Part shown: positions 8,870-19,691 of the stretch, piece by piece
Layout of the letters: each line of letters opens with the position of its first letter
Position numbering within the stretch: the stretch's first letter is position 1
Origin: Neobacillus mesonae
GTDB taxonomy: Bacteria > Bacillota > Bacilli > Paenibacillales > Paenibacillaceae
DNA: 64,000 nucleotides
NCBI GenBank assembly: GCA_023715865.1
Contig: JAMBOW010000004.1
Location: 310,001 to 374,000, forward strand
Direction: 5' to 3'
Translations under genes and position numbers: made by a program
The notes under the pieces: generated by a model
Databases searched by the model: none
What the model was told of the DNA's origin: nothing
What the model saw: the letters and a program-made list of their open reading frames with translations, nothing else

Positions 8870-9955
8870 ATGAAGAAAGGATTAACATATCTTCTTCTCT
8901 TCGTGCTCGTTATCTCTTTAAGCGCATGCAACCTTGCGGAAACGTCGGGCGGCAGCAAGAGCCAAGGATATGTCGGTATATCAATGCCTACAAAATCAGC
9001 TGAGAGATGGGTAGCCGATGGAAACAACATGGTGAAATTGTTTGAGGAAAGAGGATTTAAGACCGATCTGCAGTATGCGGAGGACGTCGTGGAAAATCAG
9101 GTCGCACAGATTGAGAACATGATTACCAAAGGGGTAGATGTCATCGTCATCGCATCCGTTGATGGAAATACACTTACCGATGTAATCAGCAAAGCACATG
9201 ACCAGGGTATCCGTGTTATTGCTTATGACAGACTCATTCGTAATACAGAGTACCTGTCCTATTATGCCACTTTTGACAATTTCCAGGTTGGTGTTCTTCA
9301 AGGATCTTATATTGAGGAGAAGCTGGGTCTGAACGAAGGCAAGGGACCATTTAATATCGAGCTGTTTGGCGGTTCGCCGGACGATAACAATGCTTATTTC
9401 TTCTTTGACGGTGCAATGTCCGTTCTGCAGCCTTATGTCGATTCGGGCAAGCTTGTCATACGGAGCAACCAAACCTCCATGAGTCAGATCGCTACACTGA
9501 GATGGGACGGAGCCGAAGCTCAAAAACGGATGGATAATCTGATCAGTGCTCATTACTCCAGTGAGCGGATTGATGCCATTCTGGCACCTGCCGACTCATT
9601 AAGCTTAGGTATCATTTCCTCACTGAAAGGTGTAGGTTATGGAAGCTCAAGTAATCCCATGCCGGTTATAACGGGGCAGGATGCTGAGCTGTCTTCAATT
9701 AAATCGATTGTTAGAGGAGAGCAGACACAAACCATATTTAAGGATACGCGCCAGCTTGCAGAGCGGACTGTTTCCATGGTAGAAAGCGTTCTGTCCGGCA
9801 CGGAAGCGGAAGTAAACGATACCGAAAGCTACGACAATGGAAAGATGGTTGTGCCGTCATACCTGCTTGAGCCGGTGTCTGTCGATGCGACAAACCTTGA
9901 AGAAGTTGTTATTGATTCCGGATACTACACCAAAGAAGAGGTTGGATTGGAATAG
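8870..9955 (+). CDS. chvE: sugar-binding lipoprotein of a monosaccharide ABC importer (ChvE-like)
   Basis: The 361-residue lipoprotein has signal [20 protein letters not shown], with the lipobox Cys at residue 20. A type I binding-protein fold follows: [48 protein letters not shown], and [13 protein letters not shown]-type residues shaped as [20 protein letters not shown]. The last two motifs are characteristic of ChvE/xylose/arabinose-binding proteins and set it apart from RbsB. It precedes the ATPase and permease genes. The ATG at 8870 has AAAGGGTGG upstream and gives a proper signal peptide; a longer in-frame start at 8795 does not. Substrate is likely L-arabinose or xylose, judging from the nearby arabinofuranosidase. 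Confidence 0.85.
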   Translation: MKKGLTYLLLFVLVISLSACNLAETSGGSKSQGYVGISMPTKSAERWVADGNNMVKLFEERGFKTDLQYAEDVVENQVAQIENMITKGVDVIVIASVDGNTLTDVISKAHDQGIRVIAYDRLIRNTEYLSYYATFDNFQVGVLQGSYIEEKLGLNEGKGPFNIELFGGSPDDNNAYFFFDGAMSVLQPYVDSGKLVIRSNQTSMSQIATLRWDGAEAQKRMDNLISAHYSSERIDAILAPADSLSLGIISSLKGVGYGSSSNPMPVITGQDAELSSIKSIVRGEQTQTIFKDTRQLAERTVSMVESVLSGTEAEVNDTESYDNGKMVVPSYLLEPVSVDATNLEEVVIDSGYYTKEEVGLE

Positions 9956-9991
9956 ATCAGCTTTTGACTCTAGATGCGGGAAGGTGACATT

Positions 9992-11533
9992 ATGGCCGAA
10001 TATATACTTGAAATGCGTGGGATTACCAAGACGTTTCCAGGGGTCAAGGCGCTGGAGAATGTGAATTTGAAAGTAAAGCCTGGAGAGATACATTCTTTAT
10101 GCGGGGAAAACGGCGCCGGAAAATCAACGCTGATGAAGGTGCTGAGCGGAGTATACCCGCATGGAACTTACGAAGGGGATATTTTGTTCGAGGATCAGAT
10201 ATGCGAGTTCAAAACCATCAAGGATAGTGAAGAAAAAGGGATTGTCATTATTCATCAGGAGCTTGCTCTCATCCCGTATCTATCTATTGCAGAGAATATA
10301 TTTCTTGGGAATGAACGGGCAAGCAAGGGGGTTATCAACTGGCAGGAGACGGTGATGAGAACCTCAGAATTGCTGAAAGAAGTAGGACTTGATGAGAATC
10401 CCAACACGCTGGTCACGAATATTGGCGTCGGTAAACAACAGCTTGTCGAGATAGCGAAGGCATTATCCAAAAAAGTAAAGCTGCTGATTCTGGATGAACC
10501 GACAGCTGCACTTAATGAAACAGACAGCCAGAATTTGCTTCGATTGATGCTGGAATTTAAAAATCAGGGTATTGCTTGTATTCTCATTTCTCATAAGCTG
10601 AACGAGGTGTCTGCGGTATCCGATTCAGTGACGATTCTTCGGGATGGGAAAACGATCGAAACACTGGATATGAAGTCCAAGGAAATGTCGGAGGATCGAA
10701 TTATCCGCGGCATGGTTGGCCGAGACCTGACGGACCGTTATCCGGAACGAAAGCCGAATATCGGTGAGATGATGCTGGAAGTTAAGGACTGGACTGTATA
10801 TCACGAGCATCATGCAGACCGTAAAGTGCTGAACGGAGTTAATCTGAATGTGCGCCGCGGAGAAATTGTCGGTATTGCGGGGCTGATGGGAGCAGGGCGA
10901 ACAGAGCTTGCCATGAGTATATTTGGGAAGGCTTACGGCCAGAAGATCTCAGGGGAGCTGCGCAAGGAAGGAAAGGTCATTCAGAATCATACGATCAATC
11001 AGGCGATTGATAACGGATTTGCTTATGTTACAGAGGATCGCAAAGATTATGGCCTCGTACTGATTCAGGATATTAAACGAAATATTTCTTTAACGGGTAT
11101 TAAAAAGCTGCAGAAGGCATCTGTCATTAACGAAAATGAAGAGGTCGTCGTTGCTGAGCAGATGCGTAAACGGCTTAAGATTAAAACAAACAGCATCCAT
11201 CAGGAGGTTCAGAACTTAAGCGGCGGTAATCAGCAGAAGGTCGTTCTGAGCAAATGGATTTATTCTGAACCAGATATTCTCATTCTCGATGAACCGACCA
11301 GGGGAATCGACGTGGGGGCTAAATTTGAAATTTACTCCATTATCCAGGAGCTTGCTAATGAGGGCAAAGCCATCATCGTTATCTCTTCCGAGCTACCTGA
11401 AATACTCGGGATCTGCGACCGGATCTATGTAATGAATGCAGGAAGAATAACAGGCGAGGTTGACCGGAGCGAAGCGAACCAGGAACTGTTAATGAAATAC
11501 ATGACAAACACGACCAGATCAGGAGGGGCTTAA
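9992..11533 (+). CDS. gguA: monosaccharide ABC importer ATP-binding protein, tandem NBD (GguA/MmsA-like)
   Basis: At 513 residues it carries two ABC domains. The first has Walker [12 protein letters not shown] and Walker [16 protein letters not shown]. The second has [17 protein letters not shown] in place of a canonical Walker A, the signature [15 protein letters not shown] and Walker [17 protein letters not shown]. Tandem NBDs with a degenerate second P-loop are the rule in the sugar importer family (RbsA, AraG, GguA). The ATG at 9992 is preceded by GAAGGTGA, 36 nt after the binding-protein stop, and the permease follows 3 nt after its own stop. Confidence 0.92.
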   Translation: MAEYILEMRGITKTFPGVKALENVNLKVKPGEIHSLCGENGAGKSTLMKVLSGVYPHGTYEGDILFEDQICEFKTIKDSEEKGIVIIHQELALIPYLSIAENIFLGNERASKGVINWQETVMRTSELLKEVGLDENPNTLVTNIGVGKQQLVEIAKALSKKVKLLILDEPTAALNETDSQNLLRLMLEFKNQGIACILISHKLNEVSAVSDSVTILRDGKTIETLDMKSKEMSEDRIIRGMVGRDLTDRYPERKPNIGEMMLEVKDWTVYHEHHADRKVLNGVNLNVRRGEIVGIAGLMGAGRTELAMSIFGKAYGQKISGELRKEGKVIQNHTINQAIDNGFAYVTEDRKDYGLVLIQDIKRNISLTGIKKLQKASVINENEEVVVAEQMRKRLKIKTNSIHQEVQNLSGGNQQKVVLSKWIYSEPDILILDEPTRGIDVGAKFEIYSIIQELANEGKAIIVISSELPEILGICDRIYVMNAGRITGEVDRSEANQELLMKYMTNTTRSGGA

Positions 11534-11536
11534 GGT

Positions 11537-12700
11537 ATGGATAATTTAATGCAGCTGCTCAAGAACAACATTCGCCAATACGGTATGATTATCGCACTTA
11601 TATTAATTATGATCTTGTTTGGCGTCCTCAGCGGCGGGTTGTTGTTTGAGCCTATTAATATTACAAATCTGATTTTGCAGAACAGTTATATTCTCGTTCT
11701 TGCCATCGGTATGGTGCTTGTCATTATTACAGGTCATATTGATTTGTCGGTAGGTTCCGTGGCTGCTCTTGTCGGGGCATGTGCGGCAATTATGATGGTC
11801 GATATGAATCTGCACCCTGTCGTAGCGGTTATTCTTTCACTGCTGCTAGGGGCACTGATCGGTGCATGGCAAGGATTCTGGATAGCCTATGTCCGAATTC
11901 CGGCCTTTATCGTTACACTTGCAGGTATGCTGTTATTCCGCGGTCTTACAATGATCGTTCTTGAAGGACAGTCGATTTCACCTCTTCCGGATGGCTTTCA
12001 AAAAATCAGTGCTGGCTTTATTCCTGACTTCGGAAATGCAGGAACCAATATCGTTGCCCTGCTTGCCGGAATCGTTGTGACTATTCTCTACATTGTGAAT
12101 GAAGTGAAAAATCGCAGAAACCAGCAGAAATACAAGTTTGAGACGGCCTCCACCTCACTTTTTATAACCAAGATGGTTGTTATCGCAATTGTTATTAATG
12201 TATTCTTCCTGGCATTGGCGAGCTATGCAGGGATTCCTAATATTCTCATACTCTTGGCAGTGCTGATTGTGGGTTATTCCTTTATTATGAACAAAACGGT
12301 GATGGGACGTCATATCTACGCTGTCGGTGGGAATGAAAAGGCTGCAGGACTGTCTGGTGTTAAAACGAAAAAGGTGACTTTCTGGGTATTCGTCAATATG
12401 GGCGTGCTAGCTGCGATCTCCGGTTTGATTTTTACCGCAAGACTGAATGCAGCGATACCTAGAGCGGGTACGAACTTTGAGCTGGATGCTATTGCTGCGG
12501 CATTTATTGGCGGTGCATCTGCATCGGGCGGAATCGGCACGGTGTTTGGCGCCATTATCGGCGGACTTGTTATGGGTGTCCTGAATAACGGAATGTCACT
12601 GATCGGTCTTGGTATCGATTGGCAGCAAGGAATCAAAGGTCTTGTTCTGCTGCTGGCTGTAGCCTTTGATATTTATAATAAAAACAAGCGTTCAGCTTAA
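11537..12700 (+). CDS. gguB: monosaccharide ABC importer permease (GguB/MmsB-like)
   Basis: This is a 387-residue multi-helix permease of the branched-chain amino acid/ribose permease superfamily. Landmarks are ITGHIDLSVGSVAAL near residue 65-80, a cytoplasmic charged loop near 190-205 (VKNRRNQQKYKFE), GRHIYAVGGNEKAAGLSGV near 260 and the glycine-rich AAAFIGGASASGGIGTVFGA near 320. Its length exceeds RbsC/AraH (about 320-330) because of the inserted loop, which favours the GguB/MmsB subgroup. It is the last gene of the importer operon and a strong terminator follows within 165 bp. Confidence 0.9.
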   Translation: MDNLMQLLKNNIRQYGMIIALILIMILFGVLSGGLLFEPINITNLILQNSYILVLAIGMVLVIITGHIDLSVGSVAALVGACAAIMMVDMNLHPVVAVILSLLLGALIGAWQGFWIAYVRIPAFIVTLAGMLLFRGLTMIVLEGQSISPLPDGFQKISAGFIPDFGNAGTNIVALLAGIVVTILYIVNEVKNRRNQQKYKFETASTSLFITKMVVIAIVINVFFLALASYAGIPNILILLAVLIVGYSFIMNKTVMGRHIYAVGGNEKAAGLSGVKTKKVTFWVFVNMGVLAAISGLIFTARLNAAIPRAGTNFELDAIAAAFIGGASASGGIGTVFGAIIGGLVMGVLNNGMSLIGLGIDWQQGIKGLVLLLAVAFDIYNKNKRSA

Positions 12701-12800
12701 GGATGAAAACCGAAAGGTTACAAAAAAGTTAAAATAAATGTACGAATCAGGATAGGGAATCTTAACCAAAAGCAGGAACTAGTAAGTTATTCCATTGTTA

Positions 12801-12862
12801 AATCCGACACTGTCTGTTATAGGTATAAATACCTATATAAAGGTAGTGTCGGATTTTTGTTT
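12801..12862 (+). terminator. Rho-independent terminator of the sugar importer operon
   Basis: The 11-bp arms AATCCGACACT and AGTGTCGGATT enclose a second small inverted repeat (ATAGGTAT/ATACCTAT) in the loop and are followed by TTTTGTTTTT. Confidence 0.85.
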
Positions 12863-12963
12863 TTAAGTTAATCATATGGTTGGTATACATGGGTTTATAT
12901 GCGTAAATATAGCTTTGTTTATAATCAGAATTAAACTTTTTGTCTTTTTACATATAGGTAATA

Positions 12964-13060
12964 AGAACTAAGTGAAGTTCTGGGCTAAAATGACTAAAGT
13001 CTGATGTTTTGAGCTGCATGCCTGTCCTACAATGAGGACAGTTGATGGCTGGCGATGCCA
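12964..13060 (+). other. structured leader of unknown class upstream of the NlpC/P60 gene
   Basis: Several short inverted repeats follow each other in the ~140 nt before the hydrolase gene: AGAACT/AGTTCT (12964-12981), GACT-aa-AGTC (12992-13001), CTGTCCT-acaatg-AGGACAG (13022-13041) and a small GGC/GCC hairpin (~13047-13059). I compared it mentally with ydaO/c-di-AMP, c-di-GMP and SAM motifs and found no match. It may be a cis-regulatory RNA or a set of protein-binding sites. The rest of 12863-13102 shows nothing recognisable. Confidence 0.35.
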
Positions 13061-13102
13061 TGAAAAAATGACAAAACCTAAAACAACAGGAGGTTCTACA
13101 TC

Positions 13103-13912
13103 ATGAAGGTTACAAAAAAGATACTTACTGCGGCGATAACCTCAACCTTGTTATTCAGCGCGGTGAGCATGCCAATAATCACTAGCCAGGTTTATGCAGC
13201 TACGACAACTAAAGAAGTCATCTATGGGGTTAACCTTAGAGAAAAGGCAAGTGCTTCTTCTTCTGTCATCCGTATGCTGAAGAAAGGCGAGACGGTTTCC
13301 GTACTTGGAACATCGGGGTCCAGCTGGCTAAAAGTTAAGGATACAAAAGGGAATACAGGATATATCTCTTCTTCTTCCAAATATACAAAAACAGTTAGCG
13401 GAAGCAGCTCTTCAAGCAGCGGAAGTAATTCCTCCAGCAGTGAAAGCAGCACGGGGTCCAATACAAGCAGCTCATCCACGGTTGAAAAGGTAATTTCTGC
13501 AGGAATGAAGTATCTTGGAACTCCTTACGAATTTGGCGCTTCCCGCAGCAGCACCAAGACTTTTGACTGCTCTTCTTTCGTAAGACGAGCTTTCATTGAC
13601 GGAGCCGGCATTACCCTCCCAGCAGATTCCCGTCAACAGGGTACTTATGTGAAAGAAAAGGGAAATGCAAAGACAAGCATTTCTTCACTGAAACGCGGAG
13701 ATCTGATGTTCTTTATGTCTTATAAAGGTACAAGCAAATCTTCCTACTCTGGCATCAATAAAAGCACGGCAAAAATTACGCATGTCGGCATTTACTTAGG
13801 CGACGGCAAAATTCTGCACACGTACTCCACAGAATCCGGAGGAGTAAAAGTCGACACATTTACAGGCAAGCATTGGGAATACCGCTTCCTGTATGGCGGC
13901 AGCGCGTTGTAA
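13103..13912 (+). CDS. secreted SH3-NlpC/P60 cell-wall endopeptidase
   Basis: The product has a signal peptide (~residues 1-33, ending near QVYAA), a bacterial SH3 domain (~35-95, VNLREKASASSSVIRMLKKG), and a Ser/Asn-rich linker (~97-130). A C-terminal NlpC/P60 domain (~130-269) carries the catalytic Cys in KTFDCSSFVRRAF and His in KITHVGIYLGDG. Family enzymes cut gamma-D-Glu-diaminopimelate or related stem-peptide bonds in peptidoglycan. The ATG follows AGGAGG at good spacing. It is a single gene with its own terminator; the low-complexity linker is in keeping with a wall-spanning enzyme. Confidence 0.9.
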   Translation: MKVTKKILTAAITSTLLFSAVSMPIITSQVYAATTTKEVIYGVNLREKASASSSVIRMLKKGETVSVLGTSGSSWLKVKDTKGNTGYISSSSKYTKTVSGSSSSSSGSNSSSSESSTGSNTSSSSTVEKVISAGMKYLGTPYEFGASRSSTKTFDCSSFVRRAFIDGAGITLPADSRQQGTYVKEKGNAKTSISSLKRGDLMFFMSYKGTSKSSYSGINKSTAKITHVGIYLGDGKILHTYSTESGGVKVDTFTGKHWEYRFLYGGSAL

Positions 13913-13931
13913 TCCACAATATATATAAGAC

Positions 13932-13964
13932 AAGCCTCTTCCTTAAGGAAGAGGCTGTTTTTTT
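13932..13964 (+). terminator. Rho-independent terminator after NlpC/P60 gene
   Basis: The 12-bp perfect arms AGCCTCTTCCTT and AAGGAAGAGGCT are followed by a run of seven T after one G. It lies between convergent genes. Confidence 0.85.
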
Positions 13965-13974
13965 GTGCTCAATA

Positions 13975-14877
13975 TTAATAGTAAAGTCGAAAATTAATAT
14001 TCTGATTATAGTTCCCGAAGCCTTCGCCATATAGAGTGAGTCCGCCCACATGCTGCGCATCCTTCTCTACTGCAAGCCTGAATGTCCATTGGTTGCGCTC
14101 TATAGGTATATTGTTAATGGTAATGTCCGACATGCGCTGACCGTCAATGAAGGTAGCTTCGTTCGTAATTCTTATAACCTTAAGAAGTCCATATTGATTA
14201 ACCTCATCCTGCCACCATTCTGGTGTAAAGACACCTCGTCCGTTACCCGAATCCCCGGGACTTGTCCACATGCCGAGTGGAACACCATTCAGTGTAAAGG
14301 AGATATCTGACGGCCAGTTCGGATTAACTCCGGGTGCTTCAGAGCCGATTTCGAAGGACAGTTCAATTTCTGTAAGCTGTTGATTCGGCAGAAGATAATT
14401 CGGAATTTTATACTCTATATATCCCCGGCCAAACCATAGAATATTTGCCTTTACCCGCTCGGGATCGAGGAAATATCGCGGATCATCGTATTGGCCGATC
14501 ACTTTTTCTGTCGTGGACAGACCGCAGGTTGGATATACTTCAAATTCAGTATAGTGACCGATAGGAATGGAGGCCTCCTTATAATTTCGAGGAAGCTGTG
14601 TTTTTTGGGGCATTACAATTTCAATCCAGTCTACAGCAAGGGAATTTATTTTGTGTGTTCCGCCATCCTTACGAACCATCTTTGATTCGATGATGCCTAC
14701 TTCTTGCAATTTCCGTACATGGCTCGTTACGATCGCGCTGCTTAATTCGAGACTGGCGGCAAGCTCTTTAATATTCATAGGCTGCTCTGCAAGCAGTCTG
14801 ATGATAGAAAGACGTACGCCGCTGGCTAACGCCTCGTATAAGGGAAGCCATTTATCTTCAGCATTTGCTCTTATCAT
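13975..14877 (-). CDS. ArsR-like winged-helix regulator fused to a beta-rich C-terminal domain
   Basis: Residues ~1-90 form a winged helix-turn-helix (LASGVRLSIIRLLAEQPMNI, then ELSSAIVTSHVRKLQEVGII) of ArsR type. Residues ~110-300 are rich in aromatic, Gly and Asn residues with strand-like spacing (WFGRGYIEYKIPNYLL, LGMWTSPGDSGNGRGVFTPE), resembling a carbohydrate-binding jelly roll. No metal-binding Cys pair is present. It is divergent from the GH51 arabinofuranosidase with a shared 200-bp AT-rich promoter region, so control of that gene by a sugar-sensing C-terminal domain is the natural guess. The ATG has AGGAGAG upstream on the minus strand. Confidence 0.75.
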   Translation of the reverse strand: MIRANAEDKWLPLYEALASGVRLSIIRLLAEQPMNIKELAASLELSSAIVTSHVRKLQEVGIIESKMVRKDGGTHKINSLAVDWIEIVMPQKTQLPRNYKEASIPIGHYTEFEVYPTCGLSTTEKVIGQYDDPRYFLDPERVKANILWFGRGYIEYKIPNYLLPNQQLTEIELSFEIGSEAPGVNPNWPSDISFTLNGVPLGMWTSPGDSGNGRGVFTPEWWQDEVNQYGLLKVIRITNEATFIDGQRMSDITINNIPIERNQWTFRLAVEKDAQHVGGLTLYGEGFGNYNQNINFRLYY

Positions 14878-14928
14878 ATACTTTACTCTCTCCTGAATCT
14901 TAATGATAAACCAACTTCTCTTATTATA

Positions 14929-16592
<1,664 letters not shown>

Positions 16593-16628
16593 AGTTAAGG
16601 TTTATGAAAGAGACGGAATAAGAGAAGT

Positions 16629-16700
16629 AAAAGAGTTAAAAGAGTTAAAAGAGTTAAAAGAGTTAAAAGAGTTAAAAGAGTTAAAAGAGTTAAAAGAGTT
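16629..16700. repeat. 9-bp tandem repeat, eight copies
   Basis: The unit AAAAGAGTT is repeated eight times without a mismatch just after the arabinofuranosidase stop. Since 9 is a multiple of 3, every frame stays open through the array (Lys-Glu-Leu on one strand; Thr-Leu-Leu or Asn-Ser-Phe on the other). No ribosome site supports translation, so it is read as a noncoding minisatellite. The remainder of 16593-16974 holds two hairpins and no gene. Confidence 0.9.
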
Positions 16701-16874
16701 TCTCCAGCAAAGGCGCTTCGAGGTGAATATGGGTTCGGATCGTAAATTGGTTGTGGATTCCCTGATCGTATAGCAGCTGTAGAAGGAATCCACAACCAAA
16801 AAACGAACGCTGTCGCTTCCTCTCTCCATAATTCACCTCTTCGCTAGCGCTGGAGGGAAACCTTAAAAACTTCG

Positions 16875-16946
16875 CACTCCCCTCTGTTTAGTGGGGAGTG
16901 GTGATGAAGCCAGAGACGCAAGTATGCGGTCTCTGGCTTCTTTTTT
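16875..16946 (+). terminator. two consecutive hairpins, the second a Rho-independent terminator
   Basis: CACTCCCC/GGGGAGTG (16875-16900) is followed by AAGCCAGAGAC/GTCTCTGGCTT (16907-16939) and TCTTTTTT. The second hairpin is a clear terminator for the arabinofuranosidase transcript, although about 310 bp after its stop. Confidence 0.8.
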
Positions 16947-16974
16947 CGGGGAGGCTCGAGGTGAGTTTTTATTT

Positions 16975-17244
16975 TTATTCTAGGGCAAGGGCAGTGCAGA
17001 TAATAAATACTAAGAAGACTATGGGGATCGCGGTCCCGACAGACATAGCGATATAGGGAAGGGGCGTTCTCATATAGCTTCGAAACTCTTTGGAATTACT
17101 ATTAGATTTTGCTTTGATCAGCAGTTGGTCACGCAAAGAGTCAATGGTCTTTCTGGCATCTGAATCTTCCATCTCCTCGATATGTCTCCATAAATGAAGA
17201 TATTCCTCTTTGTAGGTTTCTTTGTTATTTATAGAAGCGGTCAT
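16975..17244 (-). CDS. small membrane protein of unknown function
   Basis: The 89-residue product is charged and helical over residues 1-60 (KEEYLHLWRHIEEMEDSDAR, TIDSLRDQLLIKAKSNS) and ends with one hydrophobic segment (YIAMSVGTAIPIVFLVFIIC). It is therefore probably a tail-anchored or single-pass protein with a cytoplasmic N-terminal helix bundle. The ATG is preceded by GAGGTGAG at correct spacing, which supports it as a real gene. I do not recognise the family. It stands alone between convergent/divergent neighbours. Confidence 0.6.
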   Translation of the reverse strand: MTASINNKETYKEEYLHLWRHIEEMEDSDARKTIDSLRDQLLIKAKSNSNSKEFRSYMRTPLPYIAMSVGTAIPIVFLVFIICTALALE

Positions 17245-17449
17245 TGTCTCACCTCGTCACAGATACTGAGTTTGTTTACAAATTAACAAATAATACCATG
17301 TAAGTCAATCTGAATGTCTTGAAAACAAGCAGAGTAAGGCCTTGATATGGACATTAGAGTACGCCGCCTCTGATAGCCAATTCCATCATTGCGCTTATAG
17401 GCTCCAAGGATTGATTAAATAATGTCAGATCATATTTTTAAAAACATAC

Positions 17450-17478
17450 TTGACAGGTTGGATTAATTGGTTTAATCT
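17450..17478 (+). promoter_or_regulatory. sigma-A promoter with overlapping inverted repeat, MarR-sulfotransferase operon
   Basis: TTGACA (17450-17455), a 17-nt spacer and TAATCT (17473-17478) form a good housekeeping promoter. GATTAA-ttggt-TTAATC (17461-17477) is an inverted repeat covering the spacer and -10 box, a usual place for a repressor. The MarR-type product encoded just downstream is the obvious candidate for autorepression. Confidence 0.65.
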
Positions 17479-17571
17479 TGCAACAAGACATTTACATCAC
17501 TAGTCATTAAATGAGTATTCATTATTATAACACTAAACTAAAAATATAACGGTCAGCCGATTGGACAAACC

Positions 17572-17643
17572 AAAGGCTCCTATGTATCTCTTTTTTGAAC
17601 ATGCGTCTTATGCATGTGTGAAGAGGTATTAGGGGCCTTTTTG
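17572..17643 (+). terminator. long imperfect hairpin with T-run in the leader of the MarR operon, possible attenuator
   Basis: Arms of about 20 nt (AAAGGCTCCTATG... and ...GTATTAGGGGCCTTT) enclose an inner ACATGC/GCATGT hairpin and are followed by TTTTT. It lies between the promoter at 17450 and the ATG at 17673, so it would stop transcription before the first gene unless relieved. No known riboswitch class was recognised in the 90 nt before it. Confidence 0.55.
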
Positions 17644-17672
17644 CATTCCGAAAAGTGCCGGAAGGGAGCGAT

Positions 17673-18209
17673 ATGCAAGAGAAGGATTGGATTTTATTAG
17701 AAGAAGCCGATTTTCGCTTTCGCAAATTGGTCAGAAGATTTGTGAAGGAGCGCGACAAGGTATCGGTTGAGGGGATCTCGCTTCCCGGCGTGCTTATTCT
17801 GAACACGATCATGAGCGAAGGAGATCAGCGTTTGGGAGATTTGGCGGAGCAGCTTGATTTAACCTCAGGTGCGGTAACCGCCTTATGTGACAAGCTGGAG
17901 GCCAGTGGATTTGCCGTACGCAAGCGCAGCGATACAGACCGGAGGTCCGTGGTGCTTGGAATTACGGATGAGGGCAGAGAGATGATTCGGCGCAACAAAG
18001 ATACCGGCTCAATTATCATTGATGAGATTTTTGGGGGCTTCACTCCAGCCGAGCTGGAGACTCTTATTCTGTATTTAAAGCGATTGAATGAAAGAATTGA
18101 GGGCTTTTCGGAAAAGGTGCGGGAGTACAGTAAACGTGCTGACGAGGAAGCTGGATCACATTCGGATTCACTTCATTCTCAGCGGACAAATAAATTCATT
18201 TCTTATTAA
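17673..18209 (+). CDS. MarR-family transcriptional regulator
   Basis: The 178-residue product has a central winged helix: RLGDLAEQLDLTSGAVTALC as the recognition helix, then DKLEASGFAVRKRSDTDRRS, the wing with the family's conserved DxRxx motif. Long N- and C-terminal helices would form the dimer. The last ~25 residues are polar and extra compared with typical 140-150-residue members. The ATG at 17673 has GGAAGGGAG upstream; the longer GTG at 17655 overlaps that site. It heads the operon with the sulfotransferase-like enzyme and ABC importer 25 nt downstream, so it likely senses their substrate. Confidence 0.85.
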   Translation: MQEKDWILLEEADFRFRKLVRRFVKERDKVSVEGISLPGVLILNTIMSEGDQRLGDLAEQLDLTSGAVTALCDKLEASGFAVRKRSDTDRRSVVLGITDEGREMIRRNKDTGSIIIDEIFGGFTPAELETLILYLKRLNERIEGFSEKVREYSKRADEEAGSHSDSLHSQRTNKFISY

Positions 18210-18233
18210 TGACCATCGAAGGGAGAAATCATT

Positions 18234-19691
18234 ATGGGACATCCAACTATTTATCCGACAGGTGCAACAGTATACATACCAGGCAAAGCATTTAGCGGTT
18301 ATACCATCTTTCAGGCAGCGGATACAGGTGCGCTTCTTATCGATATGAACGGCAGAGAGGTAAAGCTGTGGAAAGGACTTAGAGGTTTCCCGAACAAGAT
18401 TTTTCCGGGAGGATACGTGCTGGGAAGCACAAAAGAGCGGGATCCGAAATACGGATTCCAGGACGAGGCTAACCTAGTACAAGTGGATTGGGATGGTAAT
18501 GTCGTATGGAAATTTGATCGTCATGAGTTTATTGAAGATCCGGGGCATGAAGGGGAGTGGATGGCTCGCCAGCATCATGATTATCAGCGTGAGGGAAATC
18601 CGGTAGGGTATTATGTGCCTGGTCAGGAGCCTAAAGTGAATTCCGGGAACACTCTCGTTCTCGCTCATAAAAATGTACACCATCCCGAAATATCCGATAA
18701 GGAACTGCTGGATGACATCATTATTGAAGTCGATTGGGAAGGAAATAAGGTATGGGAATGGTCTGTGAGCGACCACTTTGAAGAGCTTGGTTTTGATGAA
18801 GACGCGAAAAAATCACTCTACCGCGATCCCAATTCCAGAGGCTTTGGTGAGCATGCGGGGGACTGGATGCACATCAATTCGCTATCTGTACTTGGCCCTA
18901 ATAAGCACTATGATGCGGGAGACGAACGCTTCCATCCGGACAACATCATTTGGGATGCACGTGAGACGAATATCATTGCAATCATTGATAAAAAAACTGG
19001 CAGCATTGTGTGGAAGCTGGGTCCTAATTATGATTCGGAAGAAACGAAGCATATCGGCTGGATTATCGGCCAGCATCACGCCCATCTCGTGCCGAAAGGC
19101 TTGTCTGGTGAAGGGAATATTCTCGTATTCGATAATGGAGGGTGGGCTGGTTACGGTTTGCCAAACCCGGAAGCTCCAGACGGCGTAAAAGTAGCACGCC
19201 GCGATCATTCTCGCATCCTTGAGATTAATCCGATTACGCTGGAAATTGAATGGCAATATACACCGACAGAAGCCGGGTATACGGCTCCGCTGGATTCCTA
19301 CCGATTCTATAGCCCTTACATCAGCTCCGCGCAGCGCCTTCCGAACGGTAATACGCTTATCACAGAGGGTGCGGATGGACGGATTTTTGAGGTAACCCAA
19401 GAGCATGAGATTGTTTGGGAGTATATTTCTCCATACAAAAACAAACGCAATGCCAATATGGTCTATCGTGCATACCGAGTACCTTATGAGTGGGTTCCGC
19501 AAGCAGAAACACCAGTCGAAACGGAGATTGCCCCAATCGATGTAGCCGACTTCCGTTTACCGGGTGCGGCGCCGCGCGGAGCGGTCTCTACTGTTGAAAT
19601 TATCGGAGCGGTTTCTTACGATGACGGAGCATTTTGCGTAGCGACTCAGGATGAGGTGGACCTGCGAAAGGATGGGGATCACCATGAATAA
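18234..19691 (+). CDS. arylsulfotransferase (ASST) family protein, cytoplasmic
   Basis: The 485-residue protein has repeated beta-propeller-like strands (LVQVDWDGNVVWKFDRHEF, IIEVDWEGNKVWEWSVSDHF, LEINPITLEIEWQYTPTEA). Conserved His-containing motifs sit at ARQHHDYQREGNPVGY, GDWMHINSLSVLG and IGQHHAHLVPKG, as in aryl-sulfate sulfotransferases that move sulfate between phenols via a sulfo-histidine. No signal peptide is visible, unlike the periplasmic enzymes of Gram-negatives. It is co-transcribed with an SsuABC-like importer, whose binding-protein start overlaps its last codons by 8 nt. The substrate may be an imported aryl sulfate. Family membership is likely; the catalytic role is inferred. 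Confidence 0.7.
   Translation: MGHPTIYPTGATVYIPGKAFSGYTIFQAADTGALLIDMNGREVKLWKGLRGFPNKIFPGGYVLGSTKERDPKYGFQDEANLVQVDWDGNVVWKFDRHEFIEDPGHEGEWMARQHHDYQREGNPVGYYVPGQEPKVNSGNTLVLAHKNVHHPEISDKELLDDIIIEVDWEGNKVWEWSVSDHFEELGFDEDAKKSLYRDPNSRGFGEHAGDWMHINSLSVLGPNKHYDAGDERFHPDNIIWDARETNIIAIIDKKTGSIVWKLGPNYDSEETKHIGWIIGQHHAHLVPKGLSGEGNILVFDNGGWAGYGLPNPEAPDGVKVARRDHSRILEINPITLEIEWQYTPTEAGYTAPLDSYRFYSPYISSAQRLPNGNTLITEGADGRIFEVTQEHEIVWEYISPYKNKRNANMVYRAYRVPYEWVPQAETPVETEIAPIDVADFRLPGAAPRGAVSTVEIIGAVSYDDGAFCVATQDEVDLRKDGDHHE

Noticed and set aside
12860-13102. ydaO/c-di-AMP or c-di-GMP riboswitch before the wall hydrolase
   Set aside because: The consensus core sequences of those classes are absent; kept only as an unclassified leader.
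13222-13479. Leu/Glu-rich frame opposite the NlpC/P60 gene
   Set aside because: Shadow of the Ser-rich linker of the real gene; no ribosome site.
17485-17571. SAM-I riboswitch in the sulfur operon leader
   Set aside because: The conserved SAM-I core (AGAGGTGGAGGGA...GAAACCC-type) is not found.
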